DNA of 64,000 nucleotides from Adiantum capillus-veneris (taxonomy: Eukaryota; Streptophyta; Polypodiopsida; Polypodiales; Pteridaceae): assembly GCA_014529385.2 (NCBI GenBank), contig CM043953.1, forward strand, positions 107,700,549-107,764,548. The letters are read 5' to 3'. The notes beneath the pieces were generated by a model. It was not told the origin of the DNA. It was given only the letters and a program-made list of their open reading frames with translations, and searched no databases. The translations under genes were made by a program, and so were the position numbers. Shown in pieces: positions 37,141 to 49,838 of the stretch; position 1 is the first letter of the stretch, and every line of letters starts with the position of its first letter.

Positions 37141-37448
37141 GTAGAAACGAAGCGGGAACAACACGTGCTATATAGCACAAACTGTAGAAGACTATAAGGG
37201 ACCTGTTATGCATAAAATGACACTGACAAAAATTTTGCACAAAATGACGAAATAACCTATGCAATACTGCATGTAGTGGAACGGAGGCCGAAATGACCCC
37301 GAATCAAAAATCTGAGTAGAATGAGCTCTACGAGTGCGCCCAAAATTTTAGTCGACCTACGAACGCTCGCCAAAGCTCACTGAAATCAGAGAAAGTGAGT
37401 AGATGTGTGCTGGAGCTGCTGGCGACTAAGCCCGGGAGGACGAAACCT

Positions 37449-37460
37449 GCTCTCATACCA
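37449..37460 (-). other. tRNA-iMet primer binding site, copy 1
   Basis: Minus strand TGGTATGAGAGC, one change from TGGTATCAGAGC. It precedes the gag start by about 310 bases, and LTR-like sequence lies beyond it (37466 to about 38142, whose outer end is not defined). Confidence 0.75.
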
Positions 37461-38308
37461 ATTTTTGGAATTAGGATTACAGAGAAACACACACAGCTTG
37501 GAGAAGACGAAAGAAGCTCAAGGCACACAACTGAAAGTATATTACTTAGTGTGCAGTGAAAAAATTAGCTCTAAAATGAATGGGCGTATATACAATGCAC
37601 GAGAGAAAAAAACTCCTAAAAAAGAAAAAAAATACCCCGACGGTCCTAAGTATGTATATAGTAACAAAGACTTGGCATGATTATGATTAAACAAATAGTA
37701 CAAAACACAATGAGCTATGTAGTCGTTAAAAGCATAAGAACAAAATGATGTGTAACCCTTACATGTGGTACAAGAATACGTACTAATTTACTATAAACTC
37801 CTCTCTTTAAAATGAAGCGAAAAATCTCAACCAAAAGAAAGTTTGTTGTTGTCAGTGGATGACTAGAGGTACACACACACACACATATCACCCCAAGGAA
37901 ACCCTTTTCTCTAAGGTAAGTTTTTCTCATTACCAAAAAGTCTATGTTATACTTGGTTTCCTATGAACCTAGAAGCATAAACTAATGTCTCTTTAAAGGC
38001 AATTAGAGATATTTCAAGTGCACCATAAATACAATGTTTTTCTAATATTGTATTCAAACATGGAATCCCAAAAAGGATTTACAAACACATAAGACAATAG
38101 AAGAAAAATTCCTATCAAAGTAAGATTTTCACAAGTCTATTTTTTTAAAAGATTTGTAGCTTTCAACGTCCAAAAGTTCTTTAGATTTGTAGCTTTTGTA
38201 GTTCTTTAAAAGTCTAAAATTTTTAGCTTTTGGCGTCGCCGATTCATGGCGTAATTTCATCATAACTAAGAATTTACACTTCAAAATAAAAAATTAAACA
38301 TAAGCGGG

Positions 38309-38759
38309 ATATTAAAACATCATTGCTAAGCATTTAAATGCATTCGAAGTTTAAAACGATTATGTCAAAAATCCACTGCTGTTAATAATCGCGATTTTGA
38401 CACTTCACTGAAAGTGGGGTTTGAAACTATAAGCATGTGTACTTATGTCTTATAAACATGTCCTAGAAGTTTCATTATATTTGGATGTCATTTGATGCTG
38501 CAACGGATGTAATTTGTTTACCGATGAGCGATTGGCTTTTAGTGATTTCAATCACTTGAGTGTAGCTTGAGTTAGATGCGAGTTGTTAGTTGTTTTCCGA
38601 GATATTGACACCCTCTTGTAGCTCTATGCACTAGTCGAGTTAGCTTCATCCCATGGATTGACAATTTAATCGTGGTTCTCGCTAATACTGCAATAAGATA
38701 GGATAGTGAAGTGAGACACGCGTCCCACAACATTATGTGTTTGTGAGTGTGTGTGTGTG

Positions 38760-38816
<57 letters not shown>

Positions 38817-39313
38817 TTGAACGAGAGAGTGTGTGTGTATGGAGAGAGAGAGAGAGAGAGATATTGAAGCATCATTGCTAAGCATTTAAATGCATTCGAA
38901 GTTTAAAACGATTATGTCAAAAATCCACTGCTGTTAATAATCGCGATTTTGACACTTCACTGAAAGTGGGGTTTGAGACCATAAGCATGTGTACTTAGGT
39001 CTTATAAACATGTTCTAGAAGTTTCATTATATTTGGATGTCATTTGATGCTGCAACGGATGTAATTTGTTTACCGATGAGCGATTGGCTTTTAGTGATTT
39101 CAATCACTTGAGTGTAGCTTGAGTTAGATGCGAGTTGTTAGTTGTTTTCCGAGATATTGACACCCTCTTGTAGCTCTATGCACTAGTCGAGTTAGCTTCA
39201 TCCCATGGATTGACAATTTAATCGTGGTTCTCGCTAATACTGCAATAAGATAGGATAGTGAAGTTAAACACGCGTCCCACAACATTATGTGTTTGTGAGT
39301 GTGTGTGTGTGTG

Positions 39314-39372
<59 letters not shown>

Positions 39373-39412
39373 TTGAACGAGAGAGTGTGTGTGTATGGAG
39401 AAAGAGAGAGAG
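38309..39412. repeat. 552-bp tandem duplication, two units
   Basis: Units 38309-38860 and 38861-39412 both begin ATATT[AG]A[AG]GCATCATTGCT-like sequence. They run through ATTATGTGTTTGTGAG, GT, GA and GATGGTTGAACGAGAGAG to a second GA tract. The break between units is inside (GA)n. No coding potential seen. Confidence 0.92.
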
Positions 39413-39482
39413 AGAGAGATGAGGTTGAGAGATGGAGAAAGAGGTATGAGGGTGAGTGTGTGTGTGTATGTGTGTGTGTATA

Positions 39483-39526
<44 letters not shown>

Positions 39527-42228
39527 TAGAGAGAGCTTCTTTCCTATTGGCTACCGACACAGAACGTGAGAGAGAGATAGAGAGAGAGTTGAACGATAAT
39601 GGATGAGATAGAGAGAGAGAGAGACAGAGAGAGAGAGAGAGTTGGCTTTACTGATAATGGAGAGAGAGAGAGAGGGGTGGCGCCAAGCTGGGGGGAGAGA
39701 GAGAGAGGGTGAGCCAAGGGTGGCGGCCCCTCTGTGAGCGCAAGGTCAAGTAGGGAGGGTGGTGGCGACAAGCTGCAACAAAAAAATTGTTTTTTTATAA
39801 ATTTCTATTATATAGCTCCCCTTCTCTTGGGGTTAGTACCCACGGTCAAGGTCTTCGAAGATCGGCCATCACTACATACGTTGGGTATATGGTCTATTGG
39901 CATGTGCACCAACATATGGTGTGTCATGAAAACCCAATATCTACTTTCCCAAATGATTTTCTCATATTAAACTGATCATTTAATATGGGGAGATACCAAG
40001 GGAAGCAAAGGGTAGATATCGGAAAGGTTGCCAGACCTGTCTCAAAAGGGGATCCAAAGGAGGGAAAATAGTGATCCAGATGGGGATGGTTTGCTAAAGA
40101 GCAAAGTGCACTAGTGGAGTTTAAAAGACCCTTAGGTTTAACTCCATTAAAGACTTCCAAAGGCTAAAGTTCCAAATTTTTACTCTAAAAGTCCTAGGCC
40201 ATAGGAACTGCTCTTAGTGACTAAAGTGCTAAATGCTAAGGTAAACAAAGTGGCTACAGGGAAAGGACAGAAGAGTGAGAAAGCTGGGAAAGAGACAACA
40301 CACTCTCTCTCACACACACACCACATCAGTTTACCTTTCCACAAAGCAAATAGGACACATGTTAGGCATGCAAGAAAACCCCCAATTCTTGCCTTAATCC
40401 TATTGGATGGACATAGAGGTGGACCAATAAGGGCTCAGCTAGTGTAAACTAAATTTCTTATTTTATAAATGCTTTAAAAAAACCAATAAGAATTAGTCTC
40501 CCTAAAATACTATTGGACAGTCAAAAGGTCCAATGAGAATTAAGCAACCCATAAATTTGCTTAATTCCTATTGGCTAGAAGACTAAAAGGTCCAACAGGA
40601 ATTCAGATAATTAAATTAATTATTTGAGCTTTTACAAAAAGGAGAAAAGGATGGACACTGGTCACAAGGCTCTTGATTGGGCCTCTCAAATGCTATTGGC
40701 TAAACTTTTCACAGGCCAATAGTAAGCCAGCAAGAGTAAAAAGCTTGCTCAAATGCTATTGGCTAAGCTTTTCAAGAGCCAATAGGAAGCCAACATGAGT
40801 AAATTGCAATAGGGGTCGACCAAGATGAGAGAGGGGGTACTCATTTGTGAATCCATTATTCCACACACACTCACACAAGCTCATGTGTGAAGTAAAGAAA
40901 GTCTATCTCCTTCTCAAGCTTTAATGGAAAGCTCTTCATCTACTCCAAGCTTGTGAGAAGGGAGGCCTACACCAACAAACTCTTCCAGGACGTACATCAA
41001 TGCCCTGCACAATATTCCAGACGCCCTTTGACACAAGAACCTGTTGCATCATGTAAGCCCACATAGGGTAATTGTCCCCATCCAATCTGTCCTGAACATC
41101 AAACATCTTGAACACATCTGTGTTGTTGTCAACCATGGTAAATGCTGCACCTGATGTGAAAACTGCCCGAAAAGAGTAGAAACGAAGCGGGAACAACACG
41201 TGCTATATAGCACAAACTGTAGAAGACTATAAGGGACCTGTTATGCATAAAATGACACTGACAAAAATTTTGCACAAAATGACGAAATAACCTATGCAAT
41301 ACTGCATGTAGTGGAACGGAGGCCGAAATGAGCCCGAATCAAAAATCTGAGTAGAATGAGCTCTACGAATGCGCCCAAAATTTTTGTCGACCTACGAACG
41401 CTCGTCAAAGCTCACTGAAATCGGAGAAAATGAGTAGATGTGTGCTGGAGCTGCTAGCGACTAAGCCCAGGAGGACGAAACCTGCTCTGATATCAATTTT
41501 TGAAATTAGGGTTGCAGAGAAACGCACACAGCTTGGAGAAGACGAAGGAAGCTCAAGGCACACAACTGAGAGTATATTACTTAGTGTGCAATGGAAGATA
41601 GCCCTAGAATGAATGGACGTATATACAATGGAAAGATAGATAGCCCTAGAATGAATGGGCGCATATACAATGTACGGGCAAAAAAAAACTCCTAAAGAGA
41701 AAAAAAATACCCCGACGATCCTAAGTGTGTTCATACACATCACTACCACATGTATATGATAACAAAGACTTGGCATGATTATGATTAAACAAATAGTACA
41801 TAACACAATGAGCTATGTAGTCGTTAAAAGCATAAGAACACAATGGTGTGTAACCCTTACATATGGTACAAGAATACGTACTAATTTACTATAAACTTCT
41901 CTCTTTAAAATGAAGTGAAAAATCTCAACCAAAACAAAGGCTGTTGTTGTAAGTGGATGACTAGAAGTACACACACACATCACCCCAAGGAAACCCTTCT
42001 CTAAGGTAAGTTTTTCTCATTACAAAAAAGTTCATGTTATACTTGGTTTCCTATGAACCTAGAAGCATAAACTAATGTCTCTTTAAAGGCAATTAGAGAT
42101 ATTTCAAGTGCACCATAAAGGCAATGTTTTTCTGATATTGTATTCAAACATGGAATCCCAAAAAGGATTTACAAACACATAGGACAATAGAAGAACAATT
42201 TCTATCAAAGTAAGATTTTCACAAGTCT
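39292..42228. repeat. Copy 2 of the ~4.0-kb-spaced direct duplication
   Basis: Counterpart of 35284-38142. It contains hairpins (40399-40785), a copia gag N-terminus (41175-40978, minus) and a PBS at 41484-41495 (TGATATCAGAGC, again one change but at a different base). A (CA)n tract at 39484-39524 replaces part of a GA tract. Confidence 0.9.
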
Positions 42229-42234
42229 AAAAGT

Positions 42235-42737
42235 CCTTTAGATCAGGTATATACTATATATTTATAGGCTAGGATTCTAGAGCTCATATGCTAAAAGAAT
42301 CTCACACATCTACAAGGCAACTAGAATCATTGGCAAGGCATTAAGATTGGACCAAATAAGTTGTTCATGTTATTGAGCATTTACGTCTATTTTCAAGTTT
42401 ATTAGTATTTTGTTAGTTGTGATTACTCTGCCAAAAGGGGATGGCAAAATGTAGTGGCAACCGGAGAGAATCACACAGCAAATTGTTATCGTTTAAAGCC
42501 AACAATGAGAAGAAAGACATGGGCTAAGGCACCAACTAATTAATGTCTCCCTTTCTCTGATCGATCGTATAAGACTAGGGGTGCTAGACCTTGAGATCCT
42601 CCTCTCAACCTCCCATTATATAGGCAGGCTCCTAGCCTCTTGCCCTAAACGGATCCCCTGTCCATATTGTCTAGTCCGACCGCCTGGCTGTAGTCCGTGA
42701 CCCCCTGGCCTTGTCCTACGGAACCATTGTCCTAACA
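42235..42737 (-). repeat. Element C 3' LTR (inner end clear, outer end approximate)
   Basis: Minus strand AAGGGGGGAGTAA (PPT, 42750-42738) then TGTTAGGACAATGG. A TATATAA box is at 42623-42617 and CT/GA-poor leader follows. The outer end is lost near the duplicated block at 42228. Confidence 0.7.
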
Positions 42738-42769
42738 TTACTCCCCCCTTAAAGAAGAGTTTTCGTCCT

Positions 42770-43942
42770 CGAAAACAAAAGTGTGAAACTTCTTCTTAAG
42801 AGCACTAATGTTTTCCCAAGTGGCGCCTTTTTCATGTAGATCTTTCCACTTGATTAAAACTTATCGACGTACATGATGACGCGTACGTAAATCATGATAG
42901 TCAAGAATTCATTCAGGTTCATGTGGTGGGGTAGGAGGTTCAACAAAATCGACCATAATCTGTTGGTCAATGACATTTTCGTCCCCATGTAATCGCTTAC
43001 ATAAACGGCTTACATGAAATACCGGATGGACACGAGAGTGTGTGGGTAATGATAGTTTGTAGGCGCGATCACCAACTCGCTTGAGTATTTTGAAAGGCCC
43101 ACAATATTTTGGAGATAATTTAGGTGATTGCCCAGTTTTCAGACTTTGTGAATGCTTTGGCACACACAAAAATACTTCTTCCCCTTCCTCAAAGGTAACT
43201 TGCTGACATTTCTCATCAGCGTACTTCTTATACCGATCCTGCGCTTGCCGGACATTCTGACGAGCGAGTTTCAACATATCCATATGGTCTTGGAGAAAAT
43301 TGTTAACCTACTGGATTTTTTCTGTTGCCAACCCCACCATAACGGGTGACCTAGGTTGAAAACCATACATGAGCATGAAATGACTAAATCCAGTCGTGAC
43401 ATGCTTAGCACTGTTGTAAGCAAACTCAAGAAGAGGTAGATATTCTTCCCAGTTTGTTTGTTTCTTTCTAACGTATGCGTGTACCATATCCTCTACCACT
43501 TGGTTAACTCGTTCAATCTGACCATCCGTTTCGAGATGATCCGCTGTACTGAGGCTGAGTTGTGTACCCAATCATATAAACACAGCCCTCCAAAAATGAC
43601 TGTTAAACTTGGGATCACGATCACTCACAATGTTACTTGGCAAATCATACAACTTGTACAGATTGTAACTTAGCTAATTCTGGAGTCTTAATCGTCGATT
43701 TGGTTGGAATAAACTTGCATAGTTTAGTCAACGGTCTACGACCACCCATACTGAGTCATGACCTCGTACAGTGGTTGGTAAACCCACAATAAGATCCATA
43801 GAGATACTTTCCCTTTTGCTATTGGGAATCTCCAAAGGATGTAAGAGTCCTCCTGCCTTTAGGCGCTCTGCTTTGTTAACTTGACACTTTCGGCAATGCA
43901 AGACATAATCTTGAACAAAGCCATTGATAGCCGGCTTTCGGA
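42770..43942 (-). pseudogene. Element C integrase core, C-terminus and chromodomain
   Basis: From the insert boundary: RKPAINGFVQDYVLHCRKCQ (second half of the H2C2 finger), then ISMDLIVGLP (catalytic D), DGQIERVNQVVEDM (catalytic E region, 43571-43308) and EYLPLLEFAYNSAKH. The GPY/F-like SPKYCGPFKILKRVGDRAYK leads to HPVFHVS. After a stop, ILDYHDLRTRHHVRR and VLIKWKDLHEKGATWE form a plant chromovirus chromodomain. Several stops and frameshifts make it inactive. Confidence 0.88.
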
Positions 43943-44775
43943 AATCAAAGAAAAAAAAGAAAAAAAACTCATTTCACCCCCCCCCCCCCCGCTCTCAGTA
44001 CCCCCCCACCGTAACTCATTTTTCCCCCTCCCGCCCCACGGGCATCGGATAAAACCCTCGCACTCTCTCCCCCCCATTTTCTTTACATACCCCCTTCCCT
44101 AATATCTCTCCCTCCCCCCCCGATTTACCCTCCCCGGCCAGGCAAAAATTAAGAAGAAACCCCCCCAACCCCTCTTTCGTGTTCCCTCGGTATGAGCCGC
44201 ATGAAACCCCCCCCTCACTCTTACACTCACCCCCCCCCCCCCCCCCCTCTCCATTACCCTTTACCCTCTACCCTATCCTACCCCCCCCTCTTTGGCCTGC
44301 CAATATTCCCTCCCCTGACCCCTCCTCCCTCTTCCCCACCCGCTCACCTCACCCTCCTTCGGCTCATTTCCCCTCCCCCTCGGCCTCATTCCCCCCCCCC
44401 CGGCCCACGGATATATTCCCTCCCCCCCATTGACTTAGTTTTACTTCGTCTTTAAGCCCATGCAAGACAACACCACCCTCCCTCCTCTCCCTCTCACCCA
44501 CACAAACCCATGCCCCGCCATAGCCCCTCTCCCCCTCACTCTCCCTCACACACTCTCTATCTCTTATCCCCTCCCCCTCTCCCTCACTCTCCCTCTCATC
44601 CGGGTACCGGCAGCGCGCAAAGCTCACTCTCTCTCTCTCTCCCCATGCGGGCAGCGCTGAAATCAACCCACACGCACACACACCCTCTCACTCACACACA
44701 CACACACATACCCCACACACCCCCCCCCCCCCCCACCTCTCCTCTCTCTCGCATGCGCTGTAGCACACACACTCA

Positions 44776-44810
<35 letters not shown>

Positions 44811-45016
44811 CACACACCCCCCCACCTCTCCTCTCTCTCGCATGCGTTGCAGCACACACACTCACTCACACACACCCTCTCTCGGGCGCCGCATACGCAA
44901 CAAACACACACACCCACACCCTCGCGTGTAGTCCGCAGACCAAATACACACACACACACACACGCGTCTTGCAGCAGCAGAAAAACGCCACACACACACA
45001 CACACACTCACCCCAA

Positions 45017-45055
<39 letters not shown>

Positions 45056-46095
45056 TTCCGCCATGCGTAGCAGTCCGCCATCCGCCACAGAAAAAAGAAA
45101 AAAAATATAAAATTATATATTATATATTATATATATACATTATATAACTCCCCCCCCTTCCCGTGTTCCCACGCACGCATGCGCACATACATATACATAT
45201 ACGCACTTACCCGCAAATACACATATATACACATATATGCTCCCACACTCACATACATACATACACACACGCATAAACGCCTACGACATCGACAAACGAA
45301 AGAAGAAGGATCCAAAGCACGCGCCGCCAACGACAAAAATAGAAAATGCGCCGAAGGCATGCCCCGGCCGACTCCGAAAAGAAGTACGCTCGACACCAAC
45401 GCACTGGCAGCTCGCCATTCGCCCGCAACACGCAACCTCGATGCCATCCCAGTAATTTTAGGTTATTTTACCATTATCTTTAGTTTTCACCCAAGCCATT
45501 GTAAATTTCCCTTTCTGTAAATATCCTCTCTTTATGTGATGGTGACAAAGGCCCACCTAGAGATTTCCATCTTTTAATAACCTTCCCCAAAACAAAGTAA
45601 GGGTCAACCGCACCGGGCCCACCACTTGCTTTGTCTCCCCGATTAAGATTACCCTAACCACACTGGGATTACCATAATCCAAGCAGCCAACACCTATAAA
45701 TTGGCACTGAGAGGTCACTATCTGGGGGGGGGCAACTTATGTGGAACCATGCATTGGGTAGAGTGTAGTAGGAGGGATTGACACCATCACCATCACCATC
45801 ACGGGGAGAGGGTTTAGGGTCTTGTGTGTTGGGTTTGCCTTGGAAATTGCACCATGCGAAGGGAACCACACCCATCTCTCGACTCCAATGGTCGATGCAC
45901 ACACGTATGCACGCTCTTGGCAATGAACATTCACAGTCATGGAGTCGCCCTAGAGAACGCACCAAGTAGGTTGCACCATCTCCTTCCCCTACCTCTCTAC
46001 CACCACGACATGCCACCTTGTAAATATTGCAAAAATAATTCACCCTCACACCCCCGAGGATGTCTTCATCAATTGCGAGTGTTCTCTCTCTCTCC

Positions 46096-46143
<48 letters not shown>

Positions 46144-46299
46144 GCTTGCAGTGTTCATATCATCGTGGGCTTTGCGTCCTAGCCGCTCAAAGCTAGGTGG
46201 TGCCCCCTGTTCGCTTTACCGTGGCAGGCTCGAGGCGAGCCATTCGCCCCCCGGCGTTTTAGAGGCCTTCGCGGTTCGGGGTCCGCTTTGCGTCCGTCA
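43942..46299 (+). mobile_element. C-rich LTR-like insert in element C integrase
   Basis: The right end (46160-46299) is the inverted GGTGCCCCCTGTTCGC...GTCCGTCA block shared with 12509, 26324 and 30272. 45355-45440 inverted matches their GGGGCATGCCTTCGG region, and 45690-45720 matches GAGAGGTCACTATC. 44000-45060 is unlike those copies: poly-C, CCCTCC and (CA)n. An AT-rich TATATATTATATA region lies at 45105-45145. Probably a divergent solo LTR. No target duplication is visible and the left end is set by where IN homology resumes. Confidence 0.55.
45016..45052 (+). repeat. Long poly-C tract
   Basis: More than 30 consecutive C; others at 43978-43991, 44230-44246 and 44720-44734. (TG)n at 46099-46142 lies in the same insert. 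Confidence 0.9.
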
Positions 46300-48470
46300 C
46301 CATGTAAACCTGGACAATAAAACTATCATCATACAAGAGTATAAGTCTTTTTAATACCCGGGTGCCCTGCACTTGGACTATCATGACATTCATAAAAAAT
46401 TTGGCATCGAATGTCCGTGTCCATAGGTACACAAACTCTCCCCTTGTGGAGTAGGTACCCATTATCGATGGTAAAATTCTTCCATCGCTGTAGTTCATCA
46501 CTCAACAGAGGAGAACTGCGTGTGGAGGTTAACGACACAGTACCAGCATTGGAGTGAGAAGGATCCCTCATTTGCACATGGCTCCACACTTTGGAATATG
46601 CGTTATCATGCTCATATTTGCCCTTCAGAGAATCCAAAAATTCACTGCAAAGTTCCATGAACAAAAGAGAATTGATCTCAGGCATACGACTAAGAGCATC
46701 AGCCACCACATTATATCGTCCTTTACGATACCGGAGCTTTGCGTCATACTCCTAAAGGATTTCAGCCCACCTGGCTTTTCGACCCTTCAAGTCGGTTTGT
46801 TGTGTAAACCATTTAATGCTTTCATGGTCAAATACAATCTCAAACTGATGTCCATACAAATAATGTCTCCATGTCTTCAAGGCAGACACTATTGCATGGA
46901 GTTCGCGTTCATAAGCAGAATAACTCTGCTGTGCTGAATCAAGCTTCTTGCTTTCAAATGCAATTGGCCTCACTTCTTGTAGAAGGACTGCTTCAATAGC
47001 ACGGTTACTGGCATCCGTTTCCAAAATGAATGGTTTCAAAGGATCTACAATAGCTAGAATAGGAGTTGTAGCTAATTCATCCTTGAGTGTATCAAAACTA
47101 TGCTGTTGAGCGATCCCCCACTGGAAGGTCTTGCCTTTGTATTTCAGTTGGTCCGTCATTGGAACAATAACATGAGCATAGTTTTTAACGAACCTTCGAT
47201 AAAAACCTGCAAAGCCCAAGAAAATATGTAACTCTTTCAGATTTCTAAGAGAAGTCCACCGGAGAATGGCATCCACTTTGGATTGATCCATGTGCAACCC
47301 AATAGCTGAGATAACATGCCCAAGATAGTGAATTTCCTCCTAGAGAAAATCACACTTGGATGCTTTGGCATATAATTGATTTGTTCGTAGCAATTCAAAG
47401 ACCTGCCTCAGATGTTGTAAGTGTTCTTCTTCAGAAGCACTGTATACAAGGATGTCATCGAGAAAAACGATAACAAATTTGCCCAAGTATGGTTTCAAGA
47501 CACTATCCATAAGCGTCGTGAATGTTGCGGGCGCATTGGTTAACCCAAAGGGCATAACCAAAAACTCATAATGTCCAAACCTTGTTCGGAATGCAGTTTT
47601 GGGTATATCAGCAAGTCGAATACGTACTTGGTGATAACCCAACCGCAAGTCTATCTTTGTAAAAATACGAGCATGTGTGAGCTTGTCAAACAACTCATCC
47701 ACGCGTGGCAATGGGTACTTGTTATTCACAATAACCGCATTTAATCCACGGTAGTCTACACACATGCGCATACCACCATCCTTTTTCTTCACTAATAGGA
47801 TAGGAGAAGCCCATGGTGAAGGACTGGGTTGAATAAACCCTCTGCTAAGATAGTCAGCAAGCTGACGTTCCACCTCAGCAGCTTCAGAATAACTCATTTT
47901 GTAGGGTGGTTTACTGATTGGTTTACTGCTTGCAACCACGTCAATGCTATGTTGTACAGATTTTGTTGGCGGTAATCCTGATGGAAAATCATTAGGAAAA
48001 ACATCGTGAAATTCCTTTAATAATTTTTTTAATTCACTAGCAACCTTTGCTTGTTGAGAAGTAGCCATTGGTGGAAGAGATGAGAGAGAAGCATGCGGCG
48101 TTGAGGAATGTTCAACAGATTCAACATTGGAAAGAAAATGACACAATGAGTAACACAAGAAAACTTCATCTATTTCATTATCAGAAACGAGCTTCATAAG
48201 ATCTACTGTACATATCAGTGGTGAGGAAGGCACATCCTTCTCTCCTAACAACAATGCATGTGAGCCATGGGATTCAAACATCAAGCTGTTGTGCTCGTAG
48301 CTATGCTTCAGTGATGGTCCTAGGCTATGCAACCAGTCCGTACCAAGTACCACATCTACCTTCTCCATATTCATAACCTGAGAATCCAAGGATGTGGAAT
48401 AGCCTTGTATTTCCAACGGCACAGCTCTAACTTGAGTATCCCATATTTCAGCATCATAACCATTCATCAT
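46300..48470 (-). pseudogene. Element C protease end, RT, RNase H and IN zinc finger
   Basis: Frame 48470-47340: [15 protein letters not shown] (protease second motif), [58 protein letters not shown] and the active site [10 protein letters not shown]. Frame 47297-46752: FLGFAGFYRRFVKNYAHVI and RNase H (LETDASNRAIEAVLLQE, YSAYERELHAIVSALKTWRH). Frame 46709-46329: VADALSRMPE and an H2C2 start GHPGIKKTY. Each segment is conserved but separated by a stop or shift. RNA-directed DNA synthesis and RNA removal are the family functions. Confidence 0.92.
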
Positions 48471-48685
48471 TGCTACCAGCGGTGGGAACTCGGAGTTTGG
48501 GGCAATTTGAGTTTTTTCACTAGTCCATAGTTAATGAAATTGTGAGTAGCACCGTCATCTACCAAGATGCGCACCTTTTGCCCTTGAAGAGATCCATGCA
48601 TACGCACTAACTCATGTGGACCAAAGGTCTATTGACACATGGAAGCTGTGATACAGCATTCATGCACCACCTCGGTGTGTGTTAC

Positions 48686-49206
48686 TTACACCGTAAGAAA
48701 TCGTGAGGAAGACTCAAGAGGCAGCAGTTGCACCGTGTGCACTGCTTTCTCCTTGCCGTGAGCAGCAGATTTCCCCTTGGGACAATCCTTTTTGCCATGT
48801 CCGCTTCCCAAGCATTGAAAGAATAACTTCTCTTTTTTAGACTTCTCAAATTCCTCAGGATAGAGAGCACCACGAGACCCCTTGGGTTTTTTAGCTGCTT
48901 CAGAATTGGCTACTATAAATTTTCTTTTATTGTGTCCATACTGTGTGCGTATATTACCATGTGTATTAGCAGGCACGTGATTATTATGTGATTTATTTTC
49001 ATCTGGATCATCATGAATATGTGCTTTCACTATGGCCTCCTCAAGTGTTTTAGGGTGCTGAGTCTTGACGTGCTTCTTAAGCTTGGGAGTCAAACCACGG
49101 ATAAACCCACGTACTTGCTAAAAGGTGTCTAGCCCTTCCAACTTTCAAGCAATGATGGGTGTTGGCGCACGGAACACGTGCCTCAAGCCGTCCAATTTTG
49201 ATATGC
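48686..49206 (-). pseudogene. Element C gag, C-terminal half with zinc knuckle
   Basis: GLTPKLKKHVKTQHPKTLEE then CLGSGHGKKDCPK, a CCHC-like knuckle with the first Cys replaced (FFQC). The sequence directly continues the gag half at 62771 when element B and one CTCAT are ignored. Confidence 0.8.
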
Positions 49207-49211
49207 CTCAT
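49207..49211. other. Target site duplication CTCAT, left copy
   Basis: CTCAT immediately before the 5' LTR; identical CTCAT at 62766-62770 after the 3' LTR. Confidence 0.93.
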
Positions 49212-49514
49212 TGTTAACTCTCACGCACATTCCTATCACCTAAGACGGATGTTGTATTATTTATTTGGTAGAGTCAGGTACCGGGCTTGTCGGTCCAATA
49301 GGAAAAGGGTAAGAGTCATCGCTGATGAGAGGCGCACTCTAACTGGAACATTGAAGGGATTAGTTGGCTAAGCATGCGTGCCCAAGTGTGAATGAGGCGA
49401 ACTCATATAAAAGTCAACTAAACCTAAAATTCACTTATCTCTCATTTGTGCAATTGAAGAGTGCTCTTGCTGCATCTCCATCTTCTTCTTCTTCATCTCC
49501 TTGTGTATGTGTGT

Positions 49515-49578
<64 letters not shown>

Positions 49579-49817
49579 GTGCGATCGAGCATTGCGGTGG
49601 CATGACGACGGCGAGGCGGTTGAGCACGGCGTGCGGCATCTCCCTCTTCTTCGCAACAAGGAATCCTCCACGATAGCAAGCGTAGAGCGGTGAGTGACAC
49701 ACCATCGTCTTCTTTGAGCTTACTAGTTTAAGCTAGTTGCGTGCTTGGAGCCATCTGTGGCTCGCACACAGTGTATTGGCAAGTTCCTTGCATTGACACG
49801 TGCGACAGACGTGCACA
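49212..49817 (+). repeat. Element B 5' LTR
   Basis: TGTTAACTCTCACG...GTGCACA. TATA-like CATATAAAAG at about 49404. (GA)n at 49519-49579 lies in R/U5. Confidence 0.92.
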
Positions 49818-49821
49818 TTTT

Positions 49822-49838
49822 TGGTTCCACTACCGGGG
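49822..49838 (+). other. Element B primer binding site, unusual
   Basis: TGGTTCCACTACCGGGG, four bases after the LTR. Position and the CCGGGGA end recall the tRNA-Asp PBS of Athila-type elements (TGGCGCCGTTGCCGGGG), but the middle differs. Confidence 0.6.

Larger units (their letters stand above)
35284..38142. repeat. Copy 1 of a ~4.0-kb-spaced direct duplication
   Basis: Nearly identical to 39292-42228 apart from microsatellite length and scattered changes; the offset is 4,035-4,038 in unique parts. It contains LTR U3/TATA sequence, the CCAAT hairpins and a copia gag/PBS/LTR fragment. Homology stops at ACAAGTCTA. Confidence 0.9.

Noticed and set aside
44510-45070. 186-codon plus ORF rich in Pro and Thr-His
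   Set aside because: Poly-C and CA-repeat translation within the LTR-like insert.
43942-46299. Cellular gene inside the chromovirus
   Set aside because: Both strands give only low-complexity frames, and the ends match repeats elsewhere in the window.
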